From Clostridiales bacterium (GTDB lineage: Bacteria; Bacillota; Clostridia; Saccharofermentanales; DTU023): 64,000 nucleotides of DNA. The position numbers and the translations under genes were made by a program. The notes beneath the pieces were generated by a model that did not search any database, was not told the origin of the DNA, and saw nothing but the letters and a program-made list of their open reading frames with translations. The stretch lies in NCBI GenBank assembly GCA_028724525.1, contig JAQYCV010000005.1:90898-154897 (forward strand). The letters run 5' to 3'. Every line of letters starts with the position of its first letter. Within the stretch, counting starts at the first letter, position 1. Positions 49,138-56,691 of this stretch are shown here, piece by piece.

Positions 49138-49941
49138 ATGATACAGTATCAACCCCACCTCTATATGATTCTCTATCCCAACCAGTCCCTGGTTCTCTCC
49201 CAATTGCCGCCGGCGGAATTCGTTTTACGCTATTCCTATGGTACGACCAGCCATTATGAAGGCAAGATGATCTTTGCCGAGTTGGATATTAACTATCGTG
49301 ACCCTTACTTCCCCTTGGACGAGGCACTGGCAGAGCTGAGGCCTCATGAAGATGGCCGCCCCAAGGCTTCAAAGTATGTCAGCAGCTACCGGATTCTCGA
49401 GCATGTAGAATTGGACGCCATTCAACAGGTCTTCCTCTGCAATGCAGATGGTACTTATATGGCTCTAGAGGCAGGGCCTTATACCCCACCTCCAGAGGGT
49501 CGTGCGGATATTAAAGAGGATTTCAATATCTTTGTTGAAGTCACCCCCTTAACCACCATCGTCTTATCCCGCCTGCATATGAGGGGCTTTGGCAAATGGA
49601 TGACTTCGGGCAATAAGTTCCTCTCCGTCCCCCGGCTCTTTTATTTGGAAATGAACTTTGATTTGAACTCTTTCCTGCATCGTTTCCAGGATAACCCCTT
49701 TGTGCCATCTCCCATTGAGGGCATCCATCCCTCCAAACTCCGGGACGCCATCCTGGATCTGAAGGCCAAACCGGACCAATTTACCAAGGCTTTAACCCTG
49801 CATAATGCCTTAACTAAACAATCCTACCGGTCCATTACGACTGGGCTCATGTTTATGGATAAGGATCATGAAAAATTCTTCCCCATGCCGAGTCTGGAAA
49901 AGATTGAAGCGGAGAACTACCCCTTCTTTAAAGAGATGTAG
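49138..49941 (+). CDS. Conserved-looking protein of unknown function
   Basis: 267 residues, with AAAGGAG before the ATG. No signal peptide or membrane helix. It is rich in aromatic residues and prolines, with alternating strand-like segments (HLYMILYPNQSLVLSQLPP, FNIFVEVTPLTTIVLSRLHM), suggesting a beta-rich cytoplasmic fold. No motif is recognised. It sits between hppA and yidC with a terminator behind it, so it is probably transcribed alone or with hppA. Confidence 0.6.
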   Translation: MIQYQPHLYMILYPNQSLVLSQLPPAEFVLRYSYGTTSHYEGKMIFAELDINYRDPYFPLDEALAELRPHEDGRPKASKYVSSYRILEHVELDAIQQVFLCNADGTYMALEAGPYTPPPEGRADIKEDFNIFVEVTPLTTIVLSRLHMRGFGKWMTSGNKFLSVPRLFYLEMNFDLNSFLHRFQDNPFVPSPIEGIHPSKLRDAILDLKAKPDQFTKALTLHNALTKQSYRSITTGLMFMDKDHEKFFPMPSLEKIEAENYPFFKEM

Positions 49942-49971
49942 GTCAGGGAATTTGTTTCAGACAGATGAGTT

Positions 49972-49998
49972 AAGCCCCTCCATCCAGGGGCTTTTCTT
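49972..49998 (+). terminator. Intrinsic terminator before yidC
   Basis: AAGCCCCT and AGGGGCTT pair around ccatcc and are followed by TTCTTCT. It separates the hppA region from the yidC operon. Confidence 0.8.
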
Positions 49999-50130
49999 CT
50001 GAGAAATTTACCTGGTCAAGCGGCCTGACTTTTGCTAAAGTATGAAGACGACCTTCGTATCTGGCAGGGGTTCAGATGAATCAAGATAAGCCCCTGAAAG
50101 ATAAGAGTTGAGAGAGGAAATCGACAACCT

Positions 50131-51156
50131 ATGAATTATATGCTTAGCCTGAGTATCCTAGACCCCCTATATCAGGTCTTTGGCTTACTCATGCGCTTTA
50201 TGTACGGCTGGCTGCAAAACTACGGCCTGGTCATCATTGTGGTCAACTTGGCGATTAAGGCCATCCTGATGCCCGTGAATATGCGGACGAACAAGAATAT
50301 GGCCCGCCAGCTCTTTCTGCAGGATGATATCAATGAGATCAAGCGGGTCTATAGCAATGATCCCCAGAGGGCCCAGGCTGCTCAAATGGACCTCATGAAG
50401 CAGCACAATATCTCTATGACAGGCGGTTGCCTGCCTCAGCTCCTGCAATTTCTTGTCTTGATCGCCATTTGGCGGCCTATCCAACGCCCGCTCTTCTATA
50501 TTGCGGGTGTAGCCCAAGACAGCCTCCAGCAGATTACCCAGCTCCTGGTGGACCAGGGCAGTCTAGGCGCTAATGCTCTCAAAACAGTAGGCTCTTCTGA
50601 TGTTGGGATTTTAGCCGCCTTACGGAGTAATGGTCAGGCCCTAGCCCAAGCGGTAGAGAATGGCTGGATCCAGCTTAGCCAAGTCTTAGACTTGAATTTC
50701 CTAGGCATGGACCTGGGTGTCACCCCTAGTTTCTTACCCGCTAAACTCTTTGGACCAGAAAAGTCTACTTACTTACCCTTATTTATCCTCGTAGTAGTGA
50801 TGATGATCACCATGTTCCTCCAGCTGAAAATTAGCCGTCAGGCCATGCCGCAACAAACGCGGACTAAAGAGGAAAAAGCTAGGGATGCCAGCAACCCAGC
50901 CAAGCATGACCAGGTGCAAGAGCAGTCGGCTACCATGATGAAGTCCATGAATATCTTTATGCCGGCGATGATGATTTGGATGGCCTTCACCTTGCCTGCG
51001 GCCATGGCCCTCTTCTGGCTGACCTCCAATATCATGGGTATTATTCAATCTTTACTGTCCTACAACTTTTATACCAAGCCCGCGCTAGCCTTAGTGGAAG
51101 CCCGCAAAGCAGAAAAACAAGTCCCTAGAAGGAGAAGAAATACAAGTGAACAATAG
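50131..51156 (+). CDS. yidC: Membrane protein insertase YidC/Oxa1
   Basis: 341 residues. The core has five membrane helices. Family motifs are YGLVIIVVNLAIKAILMPVN, QHNISMTGGCLPQLLQFLVL and AMALFWLTSNIMGIIQSLL. No lipobox is present, unlike SpoIIIJ. An insertion of about 65 residues (QDSLQQITQLLVDQGSLGAN and following) separates helices 2 and 3. The tail is basic. The GTG of khpB starts within its last codons. Confidence 0.94.
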   Translation: MNYMLSLSILDPLYQVFGLLMRFMYGWLQNYGLVIIVVNLAIKAILMPVNMRTNKNMARQLFLQDDINEIKRVYSNDPQRAQAAQMDLMKQHNISMTGGCLPQLLQFLVLIAIWRPIQRPLFYIAGVAQDSLQQITQLLVDQGSLGANALKTVGSSDVGILAALRSNGQALAQAVENGWIQLSQVLDLNFLGMDLGVTPSFLPAKLFGPEKSTYLPLFILVVVMMITMFLQLKISRQAMPQQTRTKEEKARDASNPAKHDQVQEQSATMMKSMNIFMPAMMIWMAFTLPAAMALFWLTSNIMGIIQSLLSYNFYTKPALALVEARKAEKQVPRRRRNTSEQ

Positions 51157-52054
51157 TGTAGAAAAACTCGCCAAAACGGTTGACGACGCCATTGAAGAAG
51201 CTTTGGCAGACCTGGGTATCTCTAGCGAAGATGCCATTATTGAAGTCCTTGATGAAGGAGATCCCGGTGGCCTCCTAGGCTTTGGTCGCCGACCTGCCCG
51301 CGTCCGGGTGAGTTCGGTTTTGGAAGAAGATTTTGTGGAGCCTGCGCCCAGATATCAGGGTTTTTCAGAAACTGATCCTAGCCCTTCTTACCCCTATGAC
51401 GCAGATTTTGAGGATGAGGGCGACGAAAGCTTTGAAGAAGAAAAAACACGTGACTTCTCGCAAGAGGACCTGCCTTACGATCAGGATGAGGAATATGCCT
51501 TAGAGGATGAGGAGGATGCGCCCAGCTCTTCTGCCAGCCGGCAGACAAGTGAAGAGTATAGCCCGGAGGAAAAAGCTGCCCTGGAAGATAAGGCGGTCGA
51601 ATTTGTTGCTAATATCCTCCAAAATCTGGGCATCCATGGCCGGATTTCCTCCTTCTATGCGGATGATGGTAGCCTGCAGATCGATGTTTCAGGTGATGAT
51701 TTGGGCAATGCGATTGGCCGGCGTGGCGAAACCTTGGAGGCTATCCAGTATCTGACGACTCTGGCGATCAACCAAGACCATGACCGCTACCAGAGAGTGT
51801 ATTTGGATATTGACTATTACCGGGACCGCCAGATGAAGCAACTACGGCAAAAGGCTCGCCGGTCTGCAGAAAAAGTCTTGAAGTCTGGCCGGCCCTTTGT
51901 CATGAACCCTATGAGCCCTAGCGAACGCCGGCAAATCCACCTGGCTTTGGCTGACTTCCAAGGTATTACGACTTACAGCGAGGGCCAAGAGCCCCAACGG
52001 TCAGTGGTCATCGCCTTGGATGACGACAGTAAAGCCCGGTCAAAAACCCGCTAA
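51146..52054 (+). CDS. khpB: RNA-binding protein KhpB (Jag)
   Basis: 302 residues from a GTG preceded by AAGGAGAAG, overlapping yidC by 11 bases. An N-terminal Jag_N domain (ALADLGISSEDAIIEVLDEG and LLGFGRRPARV) is followed by a ~100-residue acidic linker. A KH-like domain (GNAIGRRGETLEAIQYLTTL) and a C-terminal R3H domain (NPMSPSERRQIHLALAD, then GVVIAL-like end) complete it. It binds RNA and in streptococci regulates cell elongation with KhpA. The yidC-jag pair is conserved. Confidence 0.93.
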   Translation: MNNSVEKLAKTVDDAIEEALADLGISSEDAIIEVLDEGDPGGLLGFGRRPARVRVSSVLEEDFVEPAPRYQGFSETDPSPSYPYDADFEDEGDESFEEEKTRDFSQEDLPYDQDEEYALEDEEDAPSSSASRQTSEEYSPEEKAALEDKAVEFVANILQNLGIHGRISSFYADDGSLQIDVSGDDLGNAIGRRGETLEAIQYLTTLAINQDHDRYQRVYLDIDYYRDRQMKQLRQKARRSAEKVLKSGRPFVMNPMSPSERRQIHLALADFQGITTYSEGQEPQRSVVIALDDDSKARSKTR

Positions 52055-53439
52055 TGTCCGATACCATTTGTGCTCTATCTACCCCGCCCGGCCTAGCCGC
52101 TCTGGGGATTATTCGCCTATCTGGGCCTGAGGCCGGGTCAATCTGCGACCTGCGCTTCAGGCCTCGTTCTTCTTTTGGCCTGCCTTCCCATATGAAGGGC
52201 TATACCATGGCATATGGCAGTTGGACGGATGACCAGGGCCAAGTCTTAGACCAGGTTATCTTGGCAGCCTTTAGAGCCCCTCATTCCTATACGGGTGAAG
52301 ACCTGTATGAAATCAGTTTTCATGGGGGAAGCCAAGTCCGCAACTCTATCCTGGAGTCTCTCCTCGCTAGCGGGGCCCGACCGGCTAGCGCGGGTGAGTT
52401 TTCTAAACGCGCTTTCTTGAATGGTAAGCTAGACCTGGCCCAGGCTGAAGCGGTTATGGACCTGATTGAAGCCGAATCCCGCCTCCAGCAAGACCAAGCC
52501 TTGCGAGACCTAAGTGGTTCGCTGTCCCAGGCGGTGGAGGACTTGAAAGATCAAGTCCTAACCCTTATGGCCCATCTAGAAAATATCCTGGAGTTTTCGG
52601 AAGAAAACGCGGAAAGCTCTGATATTGTGGGCCTTAAAGAGGGTCTTAAACCCATCCGGACATCTATCCAACAGGCCTTGGCCCATTGGTCGCAGGGTCG
52701 GATATTAAATGATAAGTTCCGGGTCTGTATCCTGGGCCTGCCCAATGCCGGTAAATCTACCTTACTGAATGCCCTCATGGGCCTAGATCGGGCCATTGTC
52801 TCTGACGTCTCGGGCACGACCCGCGACACCCTGGAGGCAAACCTGCAAGTGGCTGGTATCCCAGTATTGCTGACCGATACCGCTGGCCTTAGGCAGACGG
52901 CAGACCTGGTAGAGCGGGAAGGGGTGGACCGGGCTTTAACGGCGGCCCAGGCGGCAGACTTGGTCTTTTGGCTCCATGATCCCCAGCGGCTCCCAGAAAG
53001 TCAGGAGGCTTTAGCCTCCTATCGGTCTACGGCTCCCGACCAGAAAATCCTGGCCCTGCTAGGCAAACAAGACCTCTACAGCGAGGCGGAGCGGAGGACT
53101 CAAGCTCAGGCTTTAGGCCCAGAACCTGTCCTAGCCTGGTCCCAGGTGCATCCAGAGCTTTTAGATCCCATACGCGATCAGATAAAAGCCGCATACGACA
53201 GTTTGGGATCTGGCCAAGCCGGCAACATCTTTCTGCATAATCTCCGTCACAAGGCCCTCCTGGAAGAGGCTAAACAAGCTCTGGATATGGCGGCTCAAAG
53301 CTTAGATGACCCAGGTGCTTTGGACATGACCGCGGCCATGCTCCGGTCTGCCGAGGAGGCGCTTGCTAGCCTTTCTGGCAGCCAAGTTTCCGATGAATTA
53401 GTCGAGAGTATTTTTTCACGCTTCTGCGTAGGCAAATAA
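52054..53439 (+). CDS. mnmE: tRNA modification GTPase MnmE
   Basis: 461 residues. The start overlaps the khpB stop by one base. The N-terminal folate-binding domain includes GGSQVRNSILESLLASGARP. The G domain has GLPNAGKSTLLNAL (G1), SGTTRDT (G2), DTAGLR (G3) and a G4-like GKQD. The C-terminus ends FCVGK, the conserved catalytic Cys tail FC(I/V)GK. With MnmG it forms the 5-carboxymethylaminomethyl modification at U34 of tRNAs. Confidence 0.96.
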   Translation: MSDTICALSTPPGLAALGIIRLSGPEAGSICDLRFRPRSSFGLPSHMKGYTMAYGSWTDDQGQVLDQVILAAFRAPHSYTGEDLYEISFHGGSQVRNSILESLLASGARPASAGEFSKRAFLNGKLDLAQAEAVMDLIEAESRLQQDQALRDLSGSLSQAVEDLKDQVLTLMAHLENILEFSEENAESSDIVGLKEGLKPIRTSIQQALAHWSQGRILNDKFRVCILGLPNAGKSTLLNALMGLDRAIVSDVSGTTRDTLEANLQVAGIPVLLTDTAGLRQTADLVEREGVDRALTAAQAADLVFWLHDPQRLPESQEALASYRSTAPDQKILALLGKQDLYSEAERRTQAQALGPEPVLAWSQVHPELLDPIRDQIKAAYDSLGSGQAGNIFLHNLRHKALLEEAKQALDMAAQSLDDPGALDMTAAMLRSAEEALASLSGSQVSDELVESIFSRFCVGK

Positions 53440-55490
53440 TGAAAAATCAAGTCAAAAATTATCAAGACCATAGCCTGGCGGCCCTCAAAGCGGCCGGCCA
53501 TTATTTTGCCGACTCCTACGATGTGATCGTAGTGGGGGCCGGCCATGCGGGTTGCGAAGCTGCCCTGGCCGCCGCCAAACTTGGCTTCAAGACGGCCCTC
53601 TTTACTTTACATATTGACGCCCTGGCCAATATGCCCTGTAACCCCAATATTGGGGGGACGGCCAAGGGCCAGCTGGTCCGGGAAATTGATGCCTTGGGTG
53701 GCATCATGGGTCTCATGGCGGACCGGAGCACTATTCAATTCCGTATGCTCAACCGTTCCAAAGGACCTGCTGTCCTTTCGCCCCGGGCCCAGCAAGACCG
53801 CTGGAAATACCAAAAAGATATGCGTCACCTTTTGGAGGCAACCCCAGGCCTCTACCTAATTCAAAATGAGGTCACAGACCTGGTTTGGAGGGAAGAGGCA
53901 GGTCTTAAAAAGATTGAAGGAGTTGTCTCAGTTCTAGGCACGGTCTATCCTGCTGCCCGAGTGATTCTAGCCACAGGCACCTTCCTCCGATCTAAGGTGA
54001 TCATAGGGGAGTCCATCCGCGAAGAAGGCCCGGATGGCCTGGCCCCCGCCAAACACCTGTCTGCCTCCCTACAGGCCTTAGGTCTGAAACTGAAGCGCTT
54101 CAAAACAGGTACACCCGGGCGTTTCCACGCGCGTAGTCTAGACTATGCCCACATGGAAGTGCAACCGGCTGATTCTGCCCCCCAGCCCTTTTCCTTTGTG
54201 AATGAAGAAGATGTGACCTGGCAACCCTTGGCCAGCCTCAACTGCTACTTGACCTATACGGGGCCGGAAAGTAAAAAAGTGATCGCGGACAATATTGACA
54301 GATCCCCCCTCTATTCAGGTTTGGTAGAGGGCGTAGGCCCCCGTTATTGCCCGTCCTTTGAAGACAAGGTGGTTAAATTCCCTGACCGCGACCGCCACCA
54401 TGTCTTCCTGGAGCCTTGTGGCTTGGAAAGCAAGGAGGTCTATGCCTCCGGTTTGTCCTCCTCTATGCCGGAAGATGTCCAGCGCCAACTGGTCCAATCT
54501 GTACCGGGCATGGAAAAGGCAGAATTCATGCGCTTTGCCTATGCGATTGACTACGACCTCCTGGATGCTCAAGACCTTGACTTGAGCTTGGAGCTGAAGT
54601 CGGTCAAAGGCCTCTATGGTGCGGGCCAAATCCTCGGGTCTTCAGGCTATGAAGAGGCTGCCGGAACTGGCCTGATTGCAGGGATCAATGCCTGCCGGTC
54701 CCTGGCCGGGCAAGACCCTGTGATCCTCGACCGGTCCCAGGCCTATATAGGGGTCTTGATTGATGACCTGGTAACTAAGGGGACGAACGAACCCTACCGG
54801 ATGATGACCTCCCGAGCGGAATACCGGCTGGTCCTTCGCCAGGATAACGCCGACCAGCGCCTAACCCCTCTGGGCCGGGAAATTGGCCTGATCTCTGACC
54901 AGCGCTGGGCAGCCTTTGAAGCCAAACAAGCCAGGATTAGTAGGGAGCGGGCAAGACTGGCAGAGACCAGACTCAGCCCCAAGGATCCCAAAGTGCAGGC
55001 TTTTTGTCAGGCCAAGGGCTATGGCCTGCCTGAGGGAGGCGTTTCTTTGGCTGACCTGCTCAAGCGTCCGGAAGTGACTTACCAGGACCTGGTCACTTTG
55101 GATCCAGACCCGCCCCGCATTTGCTATCCTAGCCAGGCTAAGCCGGGCGAGACCTTCCTCAGCCCGGTGGACTGCTACGATGTCCAGGTCCAGATAAAAT
55201 ATGAGGGCTATATCAAGTTAGAACTGGCCCGGATCCAACGCTTTCATAAACTTGAAAAACGCTGGATTCCAGAGGACTTTGACTATACGCAGCTCAAGGG
55301 CCTCCGGCTAGAAGCTCGGCAAAAACTGTCCAAACTCCGGCCCCGGTCTGTGGGTCAGGCCGCCCGTATCTCGGGAATTTCTCCCGCAGATGCCTCTATC
55401 TTGCTCTTGGCGGTGTCCCAGAGAGACCAAGGACAGCAAGATGGGCTTCGTTCAGACGAAGAGGAGATCCAGGAGCCTGCCGATGAATAA
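53439..55490 (+). CDS. mnmG: tRNA uridine-5-carboxymethylaminomethyl modification enzyme MnmG (GidA)
   Basis: 683 residues, about 50 more than usual, from a ~25-residue N-terminal extension and a longer Gln/Asp/Glu tail. FAD site VIVVGAGHAGCEAALAAAKL, CNPNIGGTAKGQLVREIDAL, the FKTGTPGR block, and the catalytic-cysteine segments are present. The start overlaps the mnmE stop by one base. It works with MnmE using FAD and methylene-THF. The tail overlaps the rsmG start by 8 bases. Confidence 0.95.
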   Translation: MKNQVKNYQDHSLAALKAAGHYFADSYDVIVVGAGHAGCEAALAAAKLGFKTALFTLHIDALANMPCNPNIGGTAKGQLVREIDALGGIMGLMADRSTIQFRMLNRSKGPAVLSPRAQQDRWKYQKDMRHLLEATPGLYLIQNEVTDLVWREEAGLKKIEGVVSVLGTVYPAARVILATGTFLRSKVIIGESIREEGPDGLAPAKHLSASLQALGLKLKRFKTGTPGRFHARSLDYAHMEVQPADSAPQPFSFVNEEDVTWQPLASLNCYLTYTGPESKKVIADNIDRSPLYSGLVEGVGPRYCPSFEDKVVKFPDRDRHHVFLEPCGLESKEVYASGLSSSMPEDVQRQLVQSVPGMEKAEFMRFAYAIDYDLLDAQDLDLSLELKSVKGLYGAGQILGSSGYEEAAGTGLIAGINACRSLAGQDPVILDRSQAYIGVLIDDLVTKGTNEPYRMMTSRAEYRLVLRQDNADQRLTPLGREIGLISDQRWAAFEAKQARISRERARLAETRLSPKDPKVQAFCQAKGYGLPEGGVSLADLLKRPEVTYQDLVTLDPDPPRICYPSQAKPGETFLSPVDCYDVQVQIKYEGYIKLELARIQRFHKLEKRWIPEDFDYTQLKGLRLEARQKLSKLRPRSVGQAARISGISPADASILLLAVSQRDQGQQDGLRSDEEEIQEPADE

Positions 55491-56271
55491 AGAACTTTTT
55501 GATGCCTTAAATGCAGCTTACAGGGGAGCCCAGGCTGACCTGGCCCAGGTCTTGCCCGGCTTCAGCATGACTAGCTTGCAAGAAGACCAGGCCCTGGACT
55601 TCTTGGCCCTGATGCTGGAGCAAAATCAAACACTCAACCTTTCTGCCATTAGGGACCCGGAGGAGGCTATCTATCTTCACTTAATCGACTCCTGGACCCT
55701 CCTCCCCCTTATCGATAGAGAAGTTCAGGCGACAAGTGGCGTGCCCACTCCAGAAGCGAGATCCTTCACTTTCTTAGATCTGGGGACAGGGGCGGGCTTC
55801 CCTGGTGTTCCTGTCAAAATTTTGCGGCCGGATTTGGACTTATATCTCGTTGATGCCCTGGCCAAACGTCTGAAATTTTTGGACAGATCCCTAGAAGAGA
55901 TTGGTCTCAGCCAGCCCTGGCAGTGCGTGCACGCCCGGGCTGAAGACCTCGGCCGGCAGGGGGATTTTCGCGATCGCCTGGATTTTGTAACGGCTCGGGC
56001 CTTGGCCAACCTGCCTATCCTCTTGGAGTACGCCCTACCCTTGGTGAAGCCGGGTGGCGTTTTTGTGGCCATGAAGGCCAAATACCAGGATGAACTTGCC
56101 CAGGCCGGCCAAGCTGCGCAGAAGCTGGGGGCAGACCTAGAAGATATTCGCACTTTCACCCTGCCCCGCTTTCAGGCTGACCGTAGCTTCTTAATCTATC
56201 GCAAGCTTCAAGCGACTGCTCGAAAATATCCCCGGTCTAACGCCCAAATCAAAAAAAATCCCCTTTCGTAG
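55483..56271 (+). CDS. rsmG: 16S rRNA (guanine527-N7)-methyltransferase
   Basis: 262 residues from the ATG with AGGAG 7 bases upstream; an in-frame ATG 93 bases earlier lies within mnmG. The SAM site is FLDLGTGAGFPGVPVKIL, followed by VDALAKRLKFLD and VTARALANLPILLEY. It methylates G527 in the 530 loop; its loss gives low-level streptomycin resistance in several species. Its stop codon and probably the last few residues fall inside repeat copy C, so the C-terminus may derive from the repeat. Confidence 0.93.
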   Translation: MNKELFDALNAAYRGAQADLAQVLPGFSMTSLQEDQALDFLALMLEQNQTLNLSAIRDPEEAIYLHLIDSWTLLPLIDREVQATSGVPTPEARSFTFLDLGTGAGFPGVPVKILRPDLDLYLVDALAKRLKFLDRSLEEIGLSQPWQCVHARAEDLGRQGDFRDRLDFVTARALANLPILLEYALPLVKPGGVFVAMKAKYQDELAQAGQAAQKLGADLEDIRTFTLPRFQADRSFLIYRKLQATARKYPRSNAQIKKNPLS

Positions 56272-56508
56272 ATTTCAGACATATTTGCAAGTAATGGATG
56301 GATCTCGGCGCCTTAGCCACCCATTACTTGCAGATTTGCCCTCGATACCATCCACTTCTTGCGAACTTGCCCGATGGGCCCACCCATTAGTTGCAATAAT
56401 GCCGGAGAATCCGAAAATCCGAAGTGACATAGCCTCCTGCCACCCATTACTTGCAAATTTGTAGGCGGCCCATGGACAGACCCTCAGTGGGTTCGATAAC
56501 TTATTAGC
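56269..56508 (-). repeat. Dispersed intergenic repeat, copy C (inverted)
   Basis: Inverse orientation to copies A and B. Motifs related to TTGCAAGTAATGGGTGG (as CCACCCATTACTTGCAA on the plus strand) lie at 56317, 56348, 56380 and 56440, and the oppositely oriented one at 56285, with spacings of 32, 31, 32 and 60. It shares the GGGTCT..CCATGG segment with copy A and the GGATTTTCGGATTCTCCGGC segment with copy B. AACTTATTAGC at 56498-56508 matches a shortened version of the left inverted repeat. It lies between rsmG and the gyrA promoter. Confidence 0.85.
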
Positions 56509-56554
56509 AGGCAGAGACAGAAGGAGGTTTCTGCCTATTTTCTCAGCCTATATA

Positions 56555-56563
56555 TGTTATAAT
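56555..56563 (+). promoter_or_regulatory. Extended -10 promoter of gyrA
   Basis: TGtTATAAT (TG at 55-56, TATAAT at 56558-56563), without a clear -35. It gives a leader of about 120 bases. A GGCAGA/TCTGCC hairpin near 56510-56536 upstream may end transcription from the rsmG side. Confidence 0.6.
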
Positions 56564-56618
56564 TTAAAAGTAATGAGTAGCAGAAAAGGCCCGAGTTTTG
56601 TGTTAAGCTTTGCTTCAT

Positions 56619-56677
56619 CCGGGAGGTTATCCTTTGCTGGTCTTGCGCCAGAGCCTTCCTCCCTGCCGGTCTTTTTT
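56619..56677 (+). terminator. Attenuator-like terminator in the gyrA leader
   Basis: CCGGGAGG and CCTCCC (with CGG beyond a small bulge) enclose an inner CTGG/CCAG stem, and TCTTTTTTA follows, 14 bases before the gyrA ATG. An upstream CCCG at 56590-56593 can pair with CGGG at 56620-56623 and so exclude the terminator. The gyrA ribosome site (AGAGG) lies after the T-run. Confidence 0.6.
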
Positions 56678-56691
56678 AGAAAGAGGTTTTA

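Noticed and set aside
55390-55482. Upstream start for rsmG
   Set aside because: It overlaps mnmG by 100 bases and gives a Cys/Arg/Ser-rich extension unlike RsmG; AGGAG precedes the ATG at 55483.
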